DNA from: Cephalotus follicularis | Taxonomy: Eukaryota > Streptophyta > Magnoliopsida > Oxalidales > Cephalotaceae | Length of the DNA stretch: 64,000 bases | NCBI GenBank assembly: GCA_001972305.1 | Contig: BDDD01001962.1 | Span: 62,001 to 126,000, forward strand | Direction of reading: 5' to 3' | Shown here: piece by piece, positions 42,915 to 54,093 of the stretch | Position numbering within the stretch: position 1 is the stretch's first letter | How the letters are laid out: every line of letters begins with the position of its first letter | Program-made: the position numbers and the translations under genes | Notes under the pieces: model-generated | Seen by the model: only the letters and a program-made list of their open reading frames with translations | What the model was told of the DNA's origin: nothing | Database searches by the model: none

Positions 42915-45688
42915 TGTAATACCCTTCTTGTCCGTATATGTGTTTTGCAGACTTCTTATATGTTTGTTTTCGGACTTTTTAATTTGTTTTGTTATAAAGT
43001 CTGTTTGCCCTATGATTGGGCCTATCTGTTTTGGGCTGACTGATACCAGCCCGGACTTTGGGTATGATGATATGTGGGATTGTATGTTTATGGATTATGT
43101 TTTTATCTACCTAATTTATTTTATATTTCTTTTTATTAATACTTAAACTAATTATTAAAATAAAATCCTTATTTTTTTATTCCTTTTGAAATCCCTTTCC
43201 TTTTCCTTTTTTTTCCTTTTTTCCTTTTTCCCTCTTTTTCTTTTCTCTCTTCTACCTCACCCGAAACTCTCTCTTCCTCCCTATCTCTTCACATGGTTTT
43301 ATCCATTTTCCTTATCAATCTCCTGAAAATCCTTTTGCTTTCTCATATCTATGAGATTTTGGTCTCCTGTTTCCATTTTAAGAGTGCCTTTGCCTTTATG
43401 TTATGCCATTCTCTCTTCTTTTGCCTGCTCAGTCAAAAATTGCAAGCTAGGAAATTGCTGTGTTTTTGTTATTTCAATCATCACCAGTCAAGTTTGTGCT
43501 AATATTTCAATCATTGATTGTCCTGTTTTAGTTATAATATCCTTTGACAGGCTTTGAGGTTATATGTTCTTTTCTTCTCTTTTGCTTTCTGTTGATCAGT
43601 GAATTGAGTCAGGGAATCGTTGTGTTAATACAACAGTCTTGTGTCACCATTACAGGTTAGTTGTTCATTTTGTTGTGATGGTTTATTCTACATTGTTAAG
43701 AATCTAATTTTATGTCCATTTTGGCTATGAGAGATTGGTTTTGCCTCATGTCAATGCGTACAATGTTGTTGTTCTGAGTCAATTGATCAACCTTTAGGCA
43801 TTATATATATGTTGTAATTTCGTCTTGGAACTGAAAGTAACTTTTGACAGCAACTTGAATTGTTCTGTGTAGACATGTGTTTAGATATCACTTTGTCTTT
43901 TCCTTTGAGTTTAGCCACTGGTCCTATGATCTTTTCAAGTCTGTGTTTTCTTACTGTCTAAATGCCATATAATGTCATGTGTATATGTGTATAAGCCTCT
44001 GGTATAGTATTATTCGATTTTTGGACCAGTTTCTGCATAGAATTGTTAAGTTTCTGCTGTTCTATAAACCAGAACAGTCGGCTGTTCTTATGATCAGTCG
44101 ACTGGTTTGGTTGAGCAGTCGGTTGTTTTATGAATACAGTCGACTGTTTTGTGTTGAGTAATCGACTGGACCTCTGTCAAAGTCGACTGCTTGTAGTCCT
44201 GTTTTGTAGTCGACTGGCCCTGTTTCATAGTCGGCTGCCAAGCTTCCTCAGTCGACTGGAGCTCTGTAACAGTCGGCTGTTTTGCCCAAAAAATTCCTTT
44301 TTTCAACTGTTTTGATTCGTTTGCTCGTCGATTCGATCTGGGTCTATTCTAAACGCTATAATGAATCTGTTTTATGTCTCTAATGATTCTTAGACCCTTA
44401 TATGCATGGTTTTGTGTCTTTTAGATTGTTGTGCTTCAAGGGGAGTTTGAATTAACAATTTTTCGTAAGTCTTTTCTGTAAGCGCATAAGGTACGGATAT
44501 TCTGCTATTTGATACTCTCTTCGATTTTATCGAACGAAAACCAGTTTTGTTTTATGCTATGTTCCTTCGTTTTAAGAACTTGGTTATGAAATTGATATGT
44601 TCTGGAAAATAAACTCGGTTTGACATTTTATGAATTTATTATTCCTCACTTTATACGTATGTTATGATATGTTATGAAATGTATGTTACGAAAATTATAT
44701 CGTTTGATAACGATTCCCAAATATGTTTTGAAAAAGCATATTTTATGTGTTTCTAAAATTGATTTTGATAATTCAATGAATTGACAATGATTAAATACTG
44801 AGTATTTGTACCCACCTATGGGGCGTACCATAGGCATGTCGTAGACCTGGCACAAGGACATGACACTTCCATAGCGGTGTGATTAGTCTACGGCGTCTCT
44901 GTATGTTATAAATAAATCCCATGAGGTGGATTTATGAATCCGCTATGTATGATAGAGCCGTATGAATCGATTCTACTTTATGGCATATGTGATAAGATAT
45001 GCAATGTGTGATATGATATGTTATAAGAATTGGCTTGTGTAGTGCCGTACACCTCAATTCTAATGGGCATGTGGAATTAGCGCCTCCCCTGCCATATATG
45101 TTTCTGATATATGATATGTGGCTCAGTATGGATTATGGAATTATATTTTTAAAACGTTCTGTATATGTCTCGAAATATATGAATTGGGTTTTATGAAGTT
45201 CAGAAATGAACATTTAAATGTTTACTTCTTAAGATTTCTGATACGAGTTTTATTGAAATCTTACTGCTTTTAAATTACCGTTTACTGTTTTATATTATTT
45301 ATCTGTACTGAGGTTTGCTCAGCCGCGTTTTTGTTTCAATGCGGTAGGTTATCAGTTACAGCGGGGGAAAGTGTAAATGAGAGATGACCACCTTTATGTC
45401 ATGGATCCTTCGGAGTGTGAGCCCGATGTGTTTTCAATTACAGTTGGTCATGAACAATAAGATACATTTGGCTTATGTTTTTAATAATTGACCCTTGGAA
45501 CGTATGTTTTAAGTTTTCTGAACATGTTAAGTTATTCAGTTTATGATCAGTTTTCAGCATGTTATGTTTTGACCGCCACGTTTTGGGCTAATAAAGTTAT
45601 GCCTTTGTTATGTTCAGTTAAGTTATGTTTGTTAAGTTGTGATCTGTATTATGACCTGTGACGACTCCCGCCGTCCAGGGGTGTTACA
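42915..45688 (+). repeat. G3 3' LTR
   Basis: Pairs along its length with 35392-38150; the two differ at many scattered sites and small indels, so the insertion is not recent. It includes the type II motif cluster at 44075-44282. Ends GGTGTTACA, then GCGTG. Confidence 0.9.
44075..44282. repeat. Type II CAGTCGACTG motif cluster, about 10 copies
   Basis: Ten copies; the first four are spaced 20-22 bp. Four read CAGTCGACTG or AGTCGACTGG exactly in positions where the 5' LTR copy is altered, so this is the better-kept cluster. Confidence 0.9.
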
Positions 45689-45892
45689 GCGTGTATACTG
45701 CTTTTGAGATCATCACCAGTTCAGTTGGAAGAGCCTTGCAGGGATGGAAATCTTAGTCGGGAAACGTGTAGAAAACAATTCTTCATTAGCAATAGGTTTT
45801 ATCACCAATACTCTAGATGCTCAGTTTTGTTATTATAATCATGCTTTCACTTGTTTTTTAATCAACAAATCTCTAATCTAGTTCTAGCTTCT
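45689..45892 (+). other. CACTA interior after G3, no clear gene
   Basis: The CACTA sequence resumes after the GCGTG duplication. No recognised exon until 45893; a short stretch near 45700-45760 could be eroded coding sequence but matches nothing I know. Confidence 0.35.
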
Positions 45893-46830
45893 AGATCACT
45901 AAAACTGTGGATGGTTTTAAGACTCTATGGTTTGGAAAATCTACAATGCTACATAAGAAATCATATCAAGTTGGCCAAATTGTTTGAAGAGCTTGTTGCT
46001 GAAGACCCAAGATTTCAGGTAAGTGTAGTCTTCATGAAGTTGATATCCTTATAAACTTAGTATTGTCTTTCATTTCCTTTTTCATCCAGAATTGCTGGCA
46101 AACTTATCCACTTGAACTTCTAGAGAATAAGTTAGCTGGAATTTATCCATTGGGACATGAAGGAGTGAATAATAACTGATTAATAGAAACTCGAGTTATA
46201 ATGAACTGTCATTTAGCTCAATGCTATAAACCCATATGTTTGAATCATTCTCAGTTGGCCCTGACTAATAGAATCGTAGCTCAAAGCCCTTGTTGGTAGA
46301 TTAATATTTCTGTAGGTGCAGACTTTCCATTGAATTTCCTGAATGAGAAAGTAGCTTCCCTAGCATAAGAGCATATTCAAACTGTACATTTTTTGATACC
46401 AGGTCCCATGTAAATTTAGCTTGTTCATTATCCAAAATCTCGTAAGTTGACTCGCAAAAGCATAAGTTTTCTTTCTTGGAAAATTTTCTGTAATTTACAT
46501 GCCTGTGGCATGATATGTAAGCTAAAAATTAAGAATTAAAGAGAGTGAAAGTGGGTGTCGTTCTCGGTGATAGTATAGATTCTAGGGGCTATGGTTTTAT
46601 TATATTTTGTATTTGAAACGTTACAGTTTTTTTTACACATCTTCGTTTTATTCAAGCAAGTTATGCAGTTAGTAAGTCATTATCTAGAAATCTTTATTGT
46701 AATTACTCTGTGCAGGTTGTTAACCCTCGAATATTTTTGTTAGTTTGTTTCCGGCTTTTTCCTCCTAACGACAAGGAAGATAAGGGAAATAAACTGAACC
46801 GTGACCTCTTAGACATTGTAAATTCAACTG
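45893..46830 (+). pseudogene. Captured aromatic-amino-acid (tyrosine/tryptophan) decarboxylase exons
   Basis: Exon 45893-46018 reads RSLKLWMVLRLYGLENLQCY, IRNHIKLAKLFEELV and EDPRFQ, and ends at CAG|GTAAGT. After an intron of about 700 bp, exon 46716-46830 begins past CTGTGCAG with VVNPRIFLLVCFRLFPPND and ends NRDLLDIVNSTG. This is the C-terminal part of plant PLP-dependent aromatic amino acid decarboxylases (TYDC/TDC family), after the cofactor lysine, so no activity could remain. The text stops abruptly at 46830 and kinase sequence follows at once in another frame. Confidence 0.85.
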
Positions 46831-46837
46831 GATGACA

Positions 46838-47490
46838 AGTGAAGGGATCCATAGAAGATGTGAGAATGGATACCGGATTACCTCTACTACAGCAGATCAA
46901 GCTGCATTCATACTTAGTACACCTAAGAAGAAATCACAAGATATGGCGCAAGAAACTCTGAGGACTTCTGTTTTTCCTAGTACCCAAGTAAAGGTACATC
47001 TACATTGCACAAACACTTATTCCCTAGGTAGTGTTTTAACATATGTTTAGGCTCTATGTTTGAGATCTTATTTGGGATGCCAATATTGTAAATGCTTTTA
47101 ATCCAATGGCTAAGGTTTAATCTACTCTATCTCTGCAATTTGTATAATTGTAGAGAATTTTGATTCCCATGGTGTAAGGGGTTAGTAATTTCAATTTATT
47201 TGAGCTCAATATCCCATTATGGGAAGTCCACTGAATGGTTGACACTTTCCCTTGTCCAAAAATCTCATCAATACGTATCATTGTTTCTGCTCTATCTGTA
47301 GTTGTTATGTTCCACATTTTCAAACTGTTATGGCGACTTCGTAAATTAAATACTTAAGATTTTTCATTTTAATTGTTGTTTATATGTCAGACCATGTGTT
47401 GATTCTTTTTTTTTTCCCTATATATGGCAGGATAAATGGTCAAATAATCTGTATATTGCGTCAATATGCTATGGCAGAACAATTTCTTAA
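46838..47490 (+). pseudogene. Captured MUT9-like kinase exons, C-terminal end
   Basis: Exon 46838-46993 reads SEGIHRRCENGYRITSTTAD, QAAFILSTPKKK and AQETLRTSVFPSTQVK, ending at a GT donor. After an intron and TATATGGCAG, exon 47431-47490 reads DKWSNNLYIASICYGRTIS and then a stop at the natural C-terminus of the family. With 34478-35109 it represents the same kinase gene; the middle exons are missing and decarboxylase exons sit in their place. The frame within these two exons is intact. Confidence 0.85.
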
Positions 47491-48337
47491 GATTTGCTTT
47501 AGCAGATAAAAATTTCAAGCATAAGCTAAAGGCGAGTACATTGTACAGTCTAAGCTACATTTTGTGCATTAAGTTTCCATCTGTTATAGGCCTCCACATG
47601 AGGATTAATATTTTCTCCTTCTCACTTTCTTTCTTCGGATGCGGAACTTCAGGGCATGAATCAGTTAATAAAGGAATAGAGAAAGCTTTTATTATGTGTC
47701 TGATATGAATCCCTGAACTGGAATGAAAGAATTGAAGAGTTTTTATATCTTAGAATAGATTAATCACTCTTATCAGGCAATATATGAAAATATGCATCTC
47801 ATTTCCATATAAAAATATATATATTAAAGATATATATTTGAACTTATATTTTATTTTATAAATTCATAACTTTTACAGGATGATGATACACCTGGAGCAT
47901 AGAAGCAGAGATGAAATCTCATACATGGATATTTGTAGTTTTTGTTTTAGGAAGTTATTATATTGACTACATTATATACAGACGATAAATTAATTGTATT
48001 GTATTTTGATTTTTGATACTTTTATGCTCACAATGTTTATTTACATTTAAGCCAAATAATTTGTTGGTTACAATATTGTACAATTTTATATATATATATA
48101 TATATGTATGTATATATATATATTGTATTAAATTCAAGATTTAGCGTTTGTAGCTCAGTCGATGCAATGTCTGCTTCCTAATCATAATATTGGATTCATA
48201 GATCTATTCATAGATTTTGGGAATATATGATATTGGATTCAATAAAGATCTGATTGGCCTGAAGACGTGGAGATTAAAAAAACATTTGATTATAAAAGAT
48301 TTAAATGAATTCTATATTATTTTTTTATTTTTTTAAA
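47491..48337 (+). other. CACTA interior, A/T-rich, no gene
   Basis: This likely contains 3' flank of the captured kinase gene. It is A/T-rich with a (TA)n run at 48085-48125 and a tRNA-like remnant at 48143-48215. No coding sequence is recognised. Confidence 0.45.
48143..48215 (+). tRNA. Degenerate tRNA-like remnant, perhaps SINE-derived
   Basis: GCGTTTGTAGCTCAGTCGAT resembles a tRNA acceptor start plus D arm with an A-box (TAGCTCAGT), followed at anticodon distance by CTTCCTAATCATAA. A weak B-box (GGATTCATAGATC) is at the expected place, but the T arm does not pair. Not a working tRNA; possibly a tRNA-headed SINE remnant. Weak. Confidence 0.3.
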
Positions 48338-48436
48338 AAAACCTTTTGAAACGGATGGTTATCGTTTCAAAAGGGTTGTTTTTCCGTTTCAGAAGGCCTT
48401 TTGAAACGGAAAAATGGAATTTCAAAAAACTGGCGT
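48338..48436. repeat. CACTA right subterminal repeats
   Basis: Four or five copies of CCTTTTGAAACGG in both orientations, like the left end but with a four-T core. The expected TATAGTG terminus is absent: after TTTCAAAAAACTGGCG the text passes into gypsy integrase sequence. Confidence 0.75.
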
Positions 48437-49900
48437 GTCAAAGTTCTGAAGGTTGTGTTGCTGCGATGAATGTGGAGCCTACTCTTATATCTCGGATTAA
48501 GACAGCTCAGAGTGATGATGGTGAGCTTTGGGCCTTAGTCCAGAATGTGGGAAACGGTAAGCAATCAGATTTTCGTATGGATGAGCATGGTGTGATATGG
48601 CTTGGTAATCGGTTGTGTGTTCTGGCAGATACTTCTATCAGAAATGTTGTTTTGTCAGAGACACATAGTTCTCCATTTTTTATACATCTGGGTTCTACGA
48701 AAATGTATAGAGACTTGAAGAAGAATTTCTAATGGAATGGAATGCAAAGGGATGTAGCGGAGTATGTTGGGAGGTGTTTGATCTATCAGCAGGTAAAGAT
48801 TGAGCATCAGCGTGCTAGTGGTTTGTTACAGCCCTTGGAAGTTCCAGTATGGAAATAAGAGAGTATTTCAATGGACTTTGTTACAGGTTTGCCGAGTACT
48901 TTCCGAAGGAACGATGCTATCTGGGTAGTAGTGGGTCGATTGAATAAATCGGCTCACTTCTTGGCTATCCGAGAGGATTTCTATGTGCATCGTTTGGCTG
49001 AGGTGTTTCAGCAGGAGATAGTGAGACTACATGGGACTCTGGTATCTATTGTTTCGAATAGGGATCCTCATTTCACTTCGCGGTTTTGGAAAGGGTTTCA
49101 GAAAGCTTGGGGTACTAGGCTCAATTACAGTACAGCTTTCCATGCACAGACAGATGGGCAGACTGAGAGGACCATCCAGACCTTAGAGGATATGTTGAGG
49201 TCTTGTGTGTTGGAGTGGACTGGGAACCGGGACGAGTATTTGAGCTTGGTGGAGTTTGCATACAATAACAGTTGGCGCGCTGGCATCCGTATGGCTCCGT
49301 TTGAAGCTCTTCAAGGGAGGAAGTCTCGAGCTCCGACATGGTGGGATGAGGTTGGAGAGTGAGTTATCGAGGGACCCGAGCTAGTGCAGATCACTACAGA
49401 AAAAGTGGCAATAGCAAGGGAGAGATTGAAAGCAGCTCAATCTCGACAGAAAAGTTATGCGAACAGACATCGGAGAGACTTGGAGTTCAAAGTGGGTGAA
49501 CATGTGTTCTTCAAATTTTCACCTTGGAAAGGAGTCCGACGTTTTGGGCTGAAGGGAAAGTTGAGTCTGCGGTTTATTGGGCCTTTCAAAGTTCTGGAAA
49601 AGGTAGGTGCAGTTGCTTGGCTTTGCCTCTGCAGTTAGCACACGTCCATAACGTATTCCGCGTGTCTTTGTTGAGGGGTTATTAGTATCATCCCCTGCAT
49701 GTGGTTCACTATCCGTTGGACAGTATTCGGGTGGACCTATCTTGTTATGAGGAGGCCGAGGCTATTCTGGATCGATAGGAGCGGGTGACACGTAGCAAGA
49801 CCGTTCCATTTATGAAAGTTCTGTGGAGGAATCATCTCGAACGTGAGGCCACTTGGGAGGTTGAGGAGCACATTCGGGAGCGATATCCGCACTTGTTTGC
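48437..49900 (+). pseudogene. G4 integrase, truncated
   Basis: The frame reads the finger HSSPFFIHLGSTKMYRDL, a stop at 48730, then MDFVTGLPSTFRRNDAIWVV, SIVSNRDPHFTSRF (second Asp in an altered context, SDRD now SNRD), and TDGQTERTIQTLEDM with the third acidic residue. FKVGEHVFFKFSPWK, then after stops and a frame change ERVTRSKTVPFMKVLWRNHL and HIRERYPHLF, complete a chromodomain-like tail. Everything upstream of RNase H is lost at the CACTA border. Confidence 0.8.
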
Positions 49901-50225
49901 TTGCGGTATGTGTATGTTGTGATTTCGGGACGAAATCCTTTTTTAGGGGGGATGGGGTGGATGTAATGCCCTACTTGTTCGTATATGTGTTTTACGGACC
50001 TTTTATATGTTTGTTTTTGGGTTTTTAATTTTTTTTGTTATAAAGTTCGGTGGCCCTTGTTTTGGGCCTATATGTTTTTGGCTGACTAATACCAGCCTGA
50101 ACTTTGGATATGCTGGTATGTTAATGCAATGTTGGGTTGGGCCTATGTTTGTGACTTTTAAATTTTATCAAACCTTATTTTACAATTTTGAAATTTATTA
50201 AAACAATTCTTTTTATTTTAAAATC

Positions 50226-50350
50226 CTTTTCTTTTCTTTTCTTTTCTTTTCTTTTCTTTTCTTTTCTTTTCTTTTTCTTTTTCTTTTTCTTTTTCTTTTT
50301 CTTTTTCTTTATTTTTTTTTTCTTTTTCCTTTTTCCTTTTTCCTTTTTCT
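50226..50350. repeat. (CTTTT)n microsatellite
   Basis: About 120 bp of TTTTC and TTTTTC repeats in the pyrimidine-rich leader-like part of the G4 LTR. It creates long spurious open frames of Phe or Lys. Confidence 0.9.
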
Positions 50351-51181
50351 TTCTTCTTTCCTTCTTTCTCCTCTCCCTCTCCTGTAACTCTCTCTTTCCC
50401 TCATCAATCCCACACGTTTTCAATCTTTTCTTTCCTTATCAATCTGATTATGTCCCCTTTATTCCTTATCTCTCCCTCAATTCTCTCTTCTTTTTCCCGT
50501 TTAAGAATGTTTTTGTCATTGTGATATGTCCTCCGAATTCCTCTAGCCTGTCACTGTCGAAATTGCAAACTGGGATTGCTGTGTTCTTGTGTTGTTTCGT
50601 TCTTCATCAATATCAGGTTTGTTTGATGTCTTTTGGTTATACTTTCCATGGCAAGCCTCGAGTTGTGTATTTGTTCTCTTCTCTTTTGTCCCTGTGTACA
50701 GTCGTTTGACATTGTTTAGTGGTATTCTTTCTGTTGTTTTCTGGGTTCTTAATACCATTACAGGTTAGTGAATCCTACTGTGATGGTTTATTTCACTTTG
50801 TTATGTTGTATTCATGTCGAATAGGTTGTTAAAGATTATTTGGTTTCCTGTCGATTCATGCCATGTTGTCATTGTTGTTCTAAGTCAGTTGGTCAGCATT
50901 TAGACACCTCACATAAACTGTAATCTGGTTTTTATAAGTAATGACAGATAACTTTACAAGAAAATCTGATTTGTACGTATGCATATGTTTGAAGGTTCTT
51001 TCTTTCTTTTGAAGTTAAGTCACTGCTTATGTATTCCCATGTCAATTATGTGTTTTTGTGTCATCTAAACATCATACAATGTCATATGTATATGAGTGTA
51101 GGCCTCTGGTATGATGTCATTCATGTTTAGGCAGTTTCTGTATTGAAATATGTCAAGTTCTGTTGTTCTGTCGTCCACAAC

Positions 51182-51432
51182 AGTCGGCTGTTTTTATGGA
51201 CAGTCGGCTGGTTTGGTGGTGTAGTCGACTGCCTATTGAAAACAGTTGACTATCTTTTGTTGTGGAGTCGCTGTTTGTATGAATCAGTCGACTGCCTTAC
51301 TATGCACAGTCGGTTGGACCTCTGTCACAATCGACTGTCTGTAGTCTTGTTTGTACAATCGACTGGCCCTTATGATTAGTCTACTGCCAAGCTTCCCCAG
51401 TCGGCTGGTGCTCTGTGACAGTTGGTTGTTTT
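51182..51432. repeat. Type II CAGTCGACTG motif cluster, about 12 copies
   Basis: About twelve copies in the G4 LTR, two or three more than in G3 (for example extra units near 51265-51300), so unit number changes within a family while the core is kept. Confidence 0.9.
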
Positions 51433-53521
51433 GCCCAGAAAATTTCTGTTTTCAACTGTTTTGATTCGTTTGTTCTTCGAATCAATCTGGGTCTTTTTCT
51501 AAGCACTGTTATGAGTCTATTTTTGTCTCTAATGATTCGCAGACCCTTGTATGAATAGTTTTGGTGTCTTTTAGATTGTTGTGCTTCAAAAGGGGGGTTG
51601 ATTTAACAATCTTTCCGTAAGTGCTGTTGTGAACGCATAAGGTATGGATATTATGCTCTTTGATACTCTCTTCGACTTTATCGAGGCAAAATCAGTTTTG
51701 TTTATATTTACGGATTTCTATCGCTCTTTGGTCATCTGGTTTTATCGAATGAAAATTAGTTTTGCTTTTATGGTATGTTCTTCGTTTTATGAACTCGGTT
51801 ACAAAATTGATATGTTCTAGAAAATAAAGTTGGTTTTGACATTTTATGAATTTAATATTCCTAACTTTATTCTTATGGTTTGATACGGTACGATATGTTA
51901 TGAAATGATCATCTCTTTACAGCGGAAATGTAATACCCCGGATATTAAAATCCACACTCATCTTGTCGGTGAAGCTGAATGTTGGTGAATAAATGGAGCT
52001 TAATTCAACGGAGTCTACTCATACGATTTGTCGCTACGAACACACTTCGTATAGACCTAGCATGACTACTCATAGGTCTTGTCTGATTAAAATCCACACT
52101 TCGTATAGACCTAGCATGGCTACTCATACGTCTTGTCAGCAATGCCGCACTCCGTATAGACCTAGCTGTCGTTGTTTACCAAGGTATGATCGTTCAACTT
52201 CATGGAATTGTTTAATACAATCTATGGCGAGTTTCTATACCCTAAAACCAATTTTCTATTATATATTTTCTTTGGTTTTATTTATTGTTTTAATTAGTTT
52301 TAATTTGCACGTGTTATTTTCAATTATTTTATTTTAGTCCGTTATTTTATTTTATTTATTTCTTTCCTGTTTTCAATTATTTTATTATTTTTGCATAATT
52401 AGGAGTAGTTTTTAATAGTTTATCTCAAATTTGGTATACTTCGCCCAGGTTGGATAAATTACAACTAGCTTACGTTTCCCTGTGTTCGACCCGTTACTGC
52501 ATGATCCGTGCACTTGCGGCTATAAATTTTAAAACATTCTAAATCAGTGAACACACCTATTTCAGTGGCTGATTTGGCGTCATTCGGCCGGAAACGGCCG
52601 GATTGGAACTGACGAGTTGACTCAGTGGAGCCAACTCGCTGCCGCCTTTGACCGCGCGTTTAGCGCCGAGTCTCAGCGAGTTAAGGGCGTTGATGTGTTT
52701 GTCTGGTGGTTGTGATGGGTTTTATGGTGGTGGCCGGAGCTGTGGTTGACCGGCGAGTCAACTCAGTGAGTTGAACTCACTGGCCGGCCGTGACAGCGCA
52801 TTCTGCGGCGAGTCACGGCGAGTCTCAGTCGCCAACGGACTGATTGAAGGATTTCGATGTCGGTTATGGCATTTTTTAGTGTTGACCGGAACTGTTGAAA
52901 TCCGGCGAGTTGACTCAGTGAGTCGAACTCACTGCATGCCATTGACTGCTAGTTTCACGACGAGTCACGGCAGTTACTCGGTAGATATGAATTGATCGAC
53001 CAATGTGGAGTTTGTTTATGGGTGTCGCTGGAGCTAAGTGAGTTGGCTGAAAACTGGCCGAAGCTCCGATGACGGCTGTGCTTGGTTTCCGTGCGTAGAG
53101 TGTAACGGAATTGTGTTGTATATGCAGGGTGAATTAAGTGATCAAGGATAGGAGGTTCCCAAGCGATGGCGATTCGATAGCCGGTTCAAGCTTGGAGGAG
53201 CTAACGGTTCGTCGGCTCTGCTACAAAATCCCTGGAATAGCAAGCGCAACTGTTGTTACTGCTTCAACTGGTAGGTTATACTATATGCACTGCATTCATG
53301 CATTTCAATGAATTGTGTGGATTGTTACTGTACTACTGTCACCGAGTGTTGATTGACTGCTGTAGTTGCTGTGTGAACTGTTACTGTTTTACTGCGATTA
53401 CTGGTTGTTGCACCGATTGGGAACTGGGTATTGATTTACAAACTGTTTACACTAAACTGAAACTGATTTCATGGATTTCGGTCATAGTTCCTTTGATTTG
53501 TGAACTGTTGTTTCTAATAAA

Positions 53522-53690
53522 ACCGTCGACACTTTACTGCTTTCAAAACTGACCCGTCGACGCTTTCATGCTTTTAAACTGAGTAGTCGATGTTTCATAC
53601 TATACTTTCTAAAACCGTCGACTCTTTTGTGTGTTAAACTGAATAGTCTACACTTTACGCTTTTAAACTAAACTAGTCGACACTTAGCGC
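53522..53690. repeat. Type I GTCGAC motif cluster, about 6 copies
   Basis: ACCGTCGACACTTTACT, CCCGTCGACGCTTTCAT, AGTCGATGTTTCAT, ACCGTCGACTCTTTTG and AGTCGACACTTAGC at about 30-bp spacing. Repeated at 58582-58745 in the other LTR. Confidence 0.85.
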
Positions 53691-54093
53691 CCTGTTCTGC
53701 GAAATGACACCGTTTCTCGCTGTTTTCAAATTCAAACTGTTTCTCTTTTAAATTGATTCCATAAGAAGCCTCCCTAAGGCCTTGTATCCTATGTGAATCA
53801 TCTTCTAACACTGTCAGAGCTTTGAATCAAGTTTTCAAGGTGATTCTTGAAGAAAGGCAACAAAAGAGTTTTTATACAAACGATTTTCCAGAATGGTTAG
53901 GATAGCTCCTTTGGGACATTTGGACGCAGATGATCTCATTGGACTTCCTCTCCATTGTTTTACGAACTCGATAGGGACCAACCAACTGTTACTGAATTGT
54001 TACTGATACTGTATTGAAAACTGTTTTACAACTGTATTGACGGATGTGGATCACATTGGTCCTTTAGGTCCCTATCATTTCTGCTGTTTACTA

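Larger units (their letters stand above)
35392..45688 (+). mobile_element. Complete chromovirus-type Ty3/gypsy element G3
   Basis: A 10.3-kb plus-strand element inside the CACTA transposon: 5' LTR 35392-38150, primer site at 38156, gag, protease, RT, RNase H, integrase with chromodomain-like tail, polypurine tract 42896-42914, 3' LTR 42915-45688. LTRs start TGTAATACCC and end GGTGTTACA. Gag and pol carry several stops and indels. A second copy of the same family (G4) lies just beyond the CACTA end. Confidence 0.9.
33653..48436 (+). mobile_element. CACTA transposon carrying captured host-gene exons
   Basis: The left end reads CACTATAAGAAAA, the CACTA (En/Spm) terminus, after TCT, and is followed by about ten subterminal repeats built on TTTTTGAAACGG in both orientations (33670-33925). 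Matching subterminal repeats appear at 48338-48434, marking the right end, but the terminal inverted repeat itself is missing there. No transposase is recognised, so it is non-autonomous. Between the ends lie exons of a kinase gene and of a decarboxylase gene with their splice sites. G3 inserted later at 35392-45688, leaving about 4.5 kb of CACTA sequence. Confidence 0.8.
48437..51928 (+). mobile_element. G4, 5'-truncated second copy of the G3 family
   Basis: The element begins in the RNase H-integrase linker (SSEGCVAAMNVEPTLISRIK), has the rest of integrase, a polypurine tract (49943-49960) and a 3' LTR starting TGTAATGCCC at 49962. The LTR is broken at 51928 by element B and resumes at 60762-61132, where another LTR cuts it again. 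It is collinear with G3 41400-42914 and 42915 on. Confidence 0.85.
49962..51928 (+). repeat. G4 3' LTR, first part
   Basis: Homologous to the G3 LTRs but more diverged. It has a CTTTT microsatellite expansion (50226-50350) absent from G3 and the type II cluster at 51182-51432. The remainder of the LTR is at 60762-61132. No gene. Confidence 0.85.

Noticed and set aside
50175..50709. Long Phe-rich (+) and Lys-rich (-) open frames
   Set aside because: They are produced by the CTTTT microsatellite in the G4 LTR, not by a gene.
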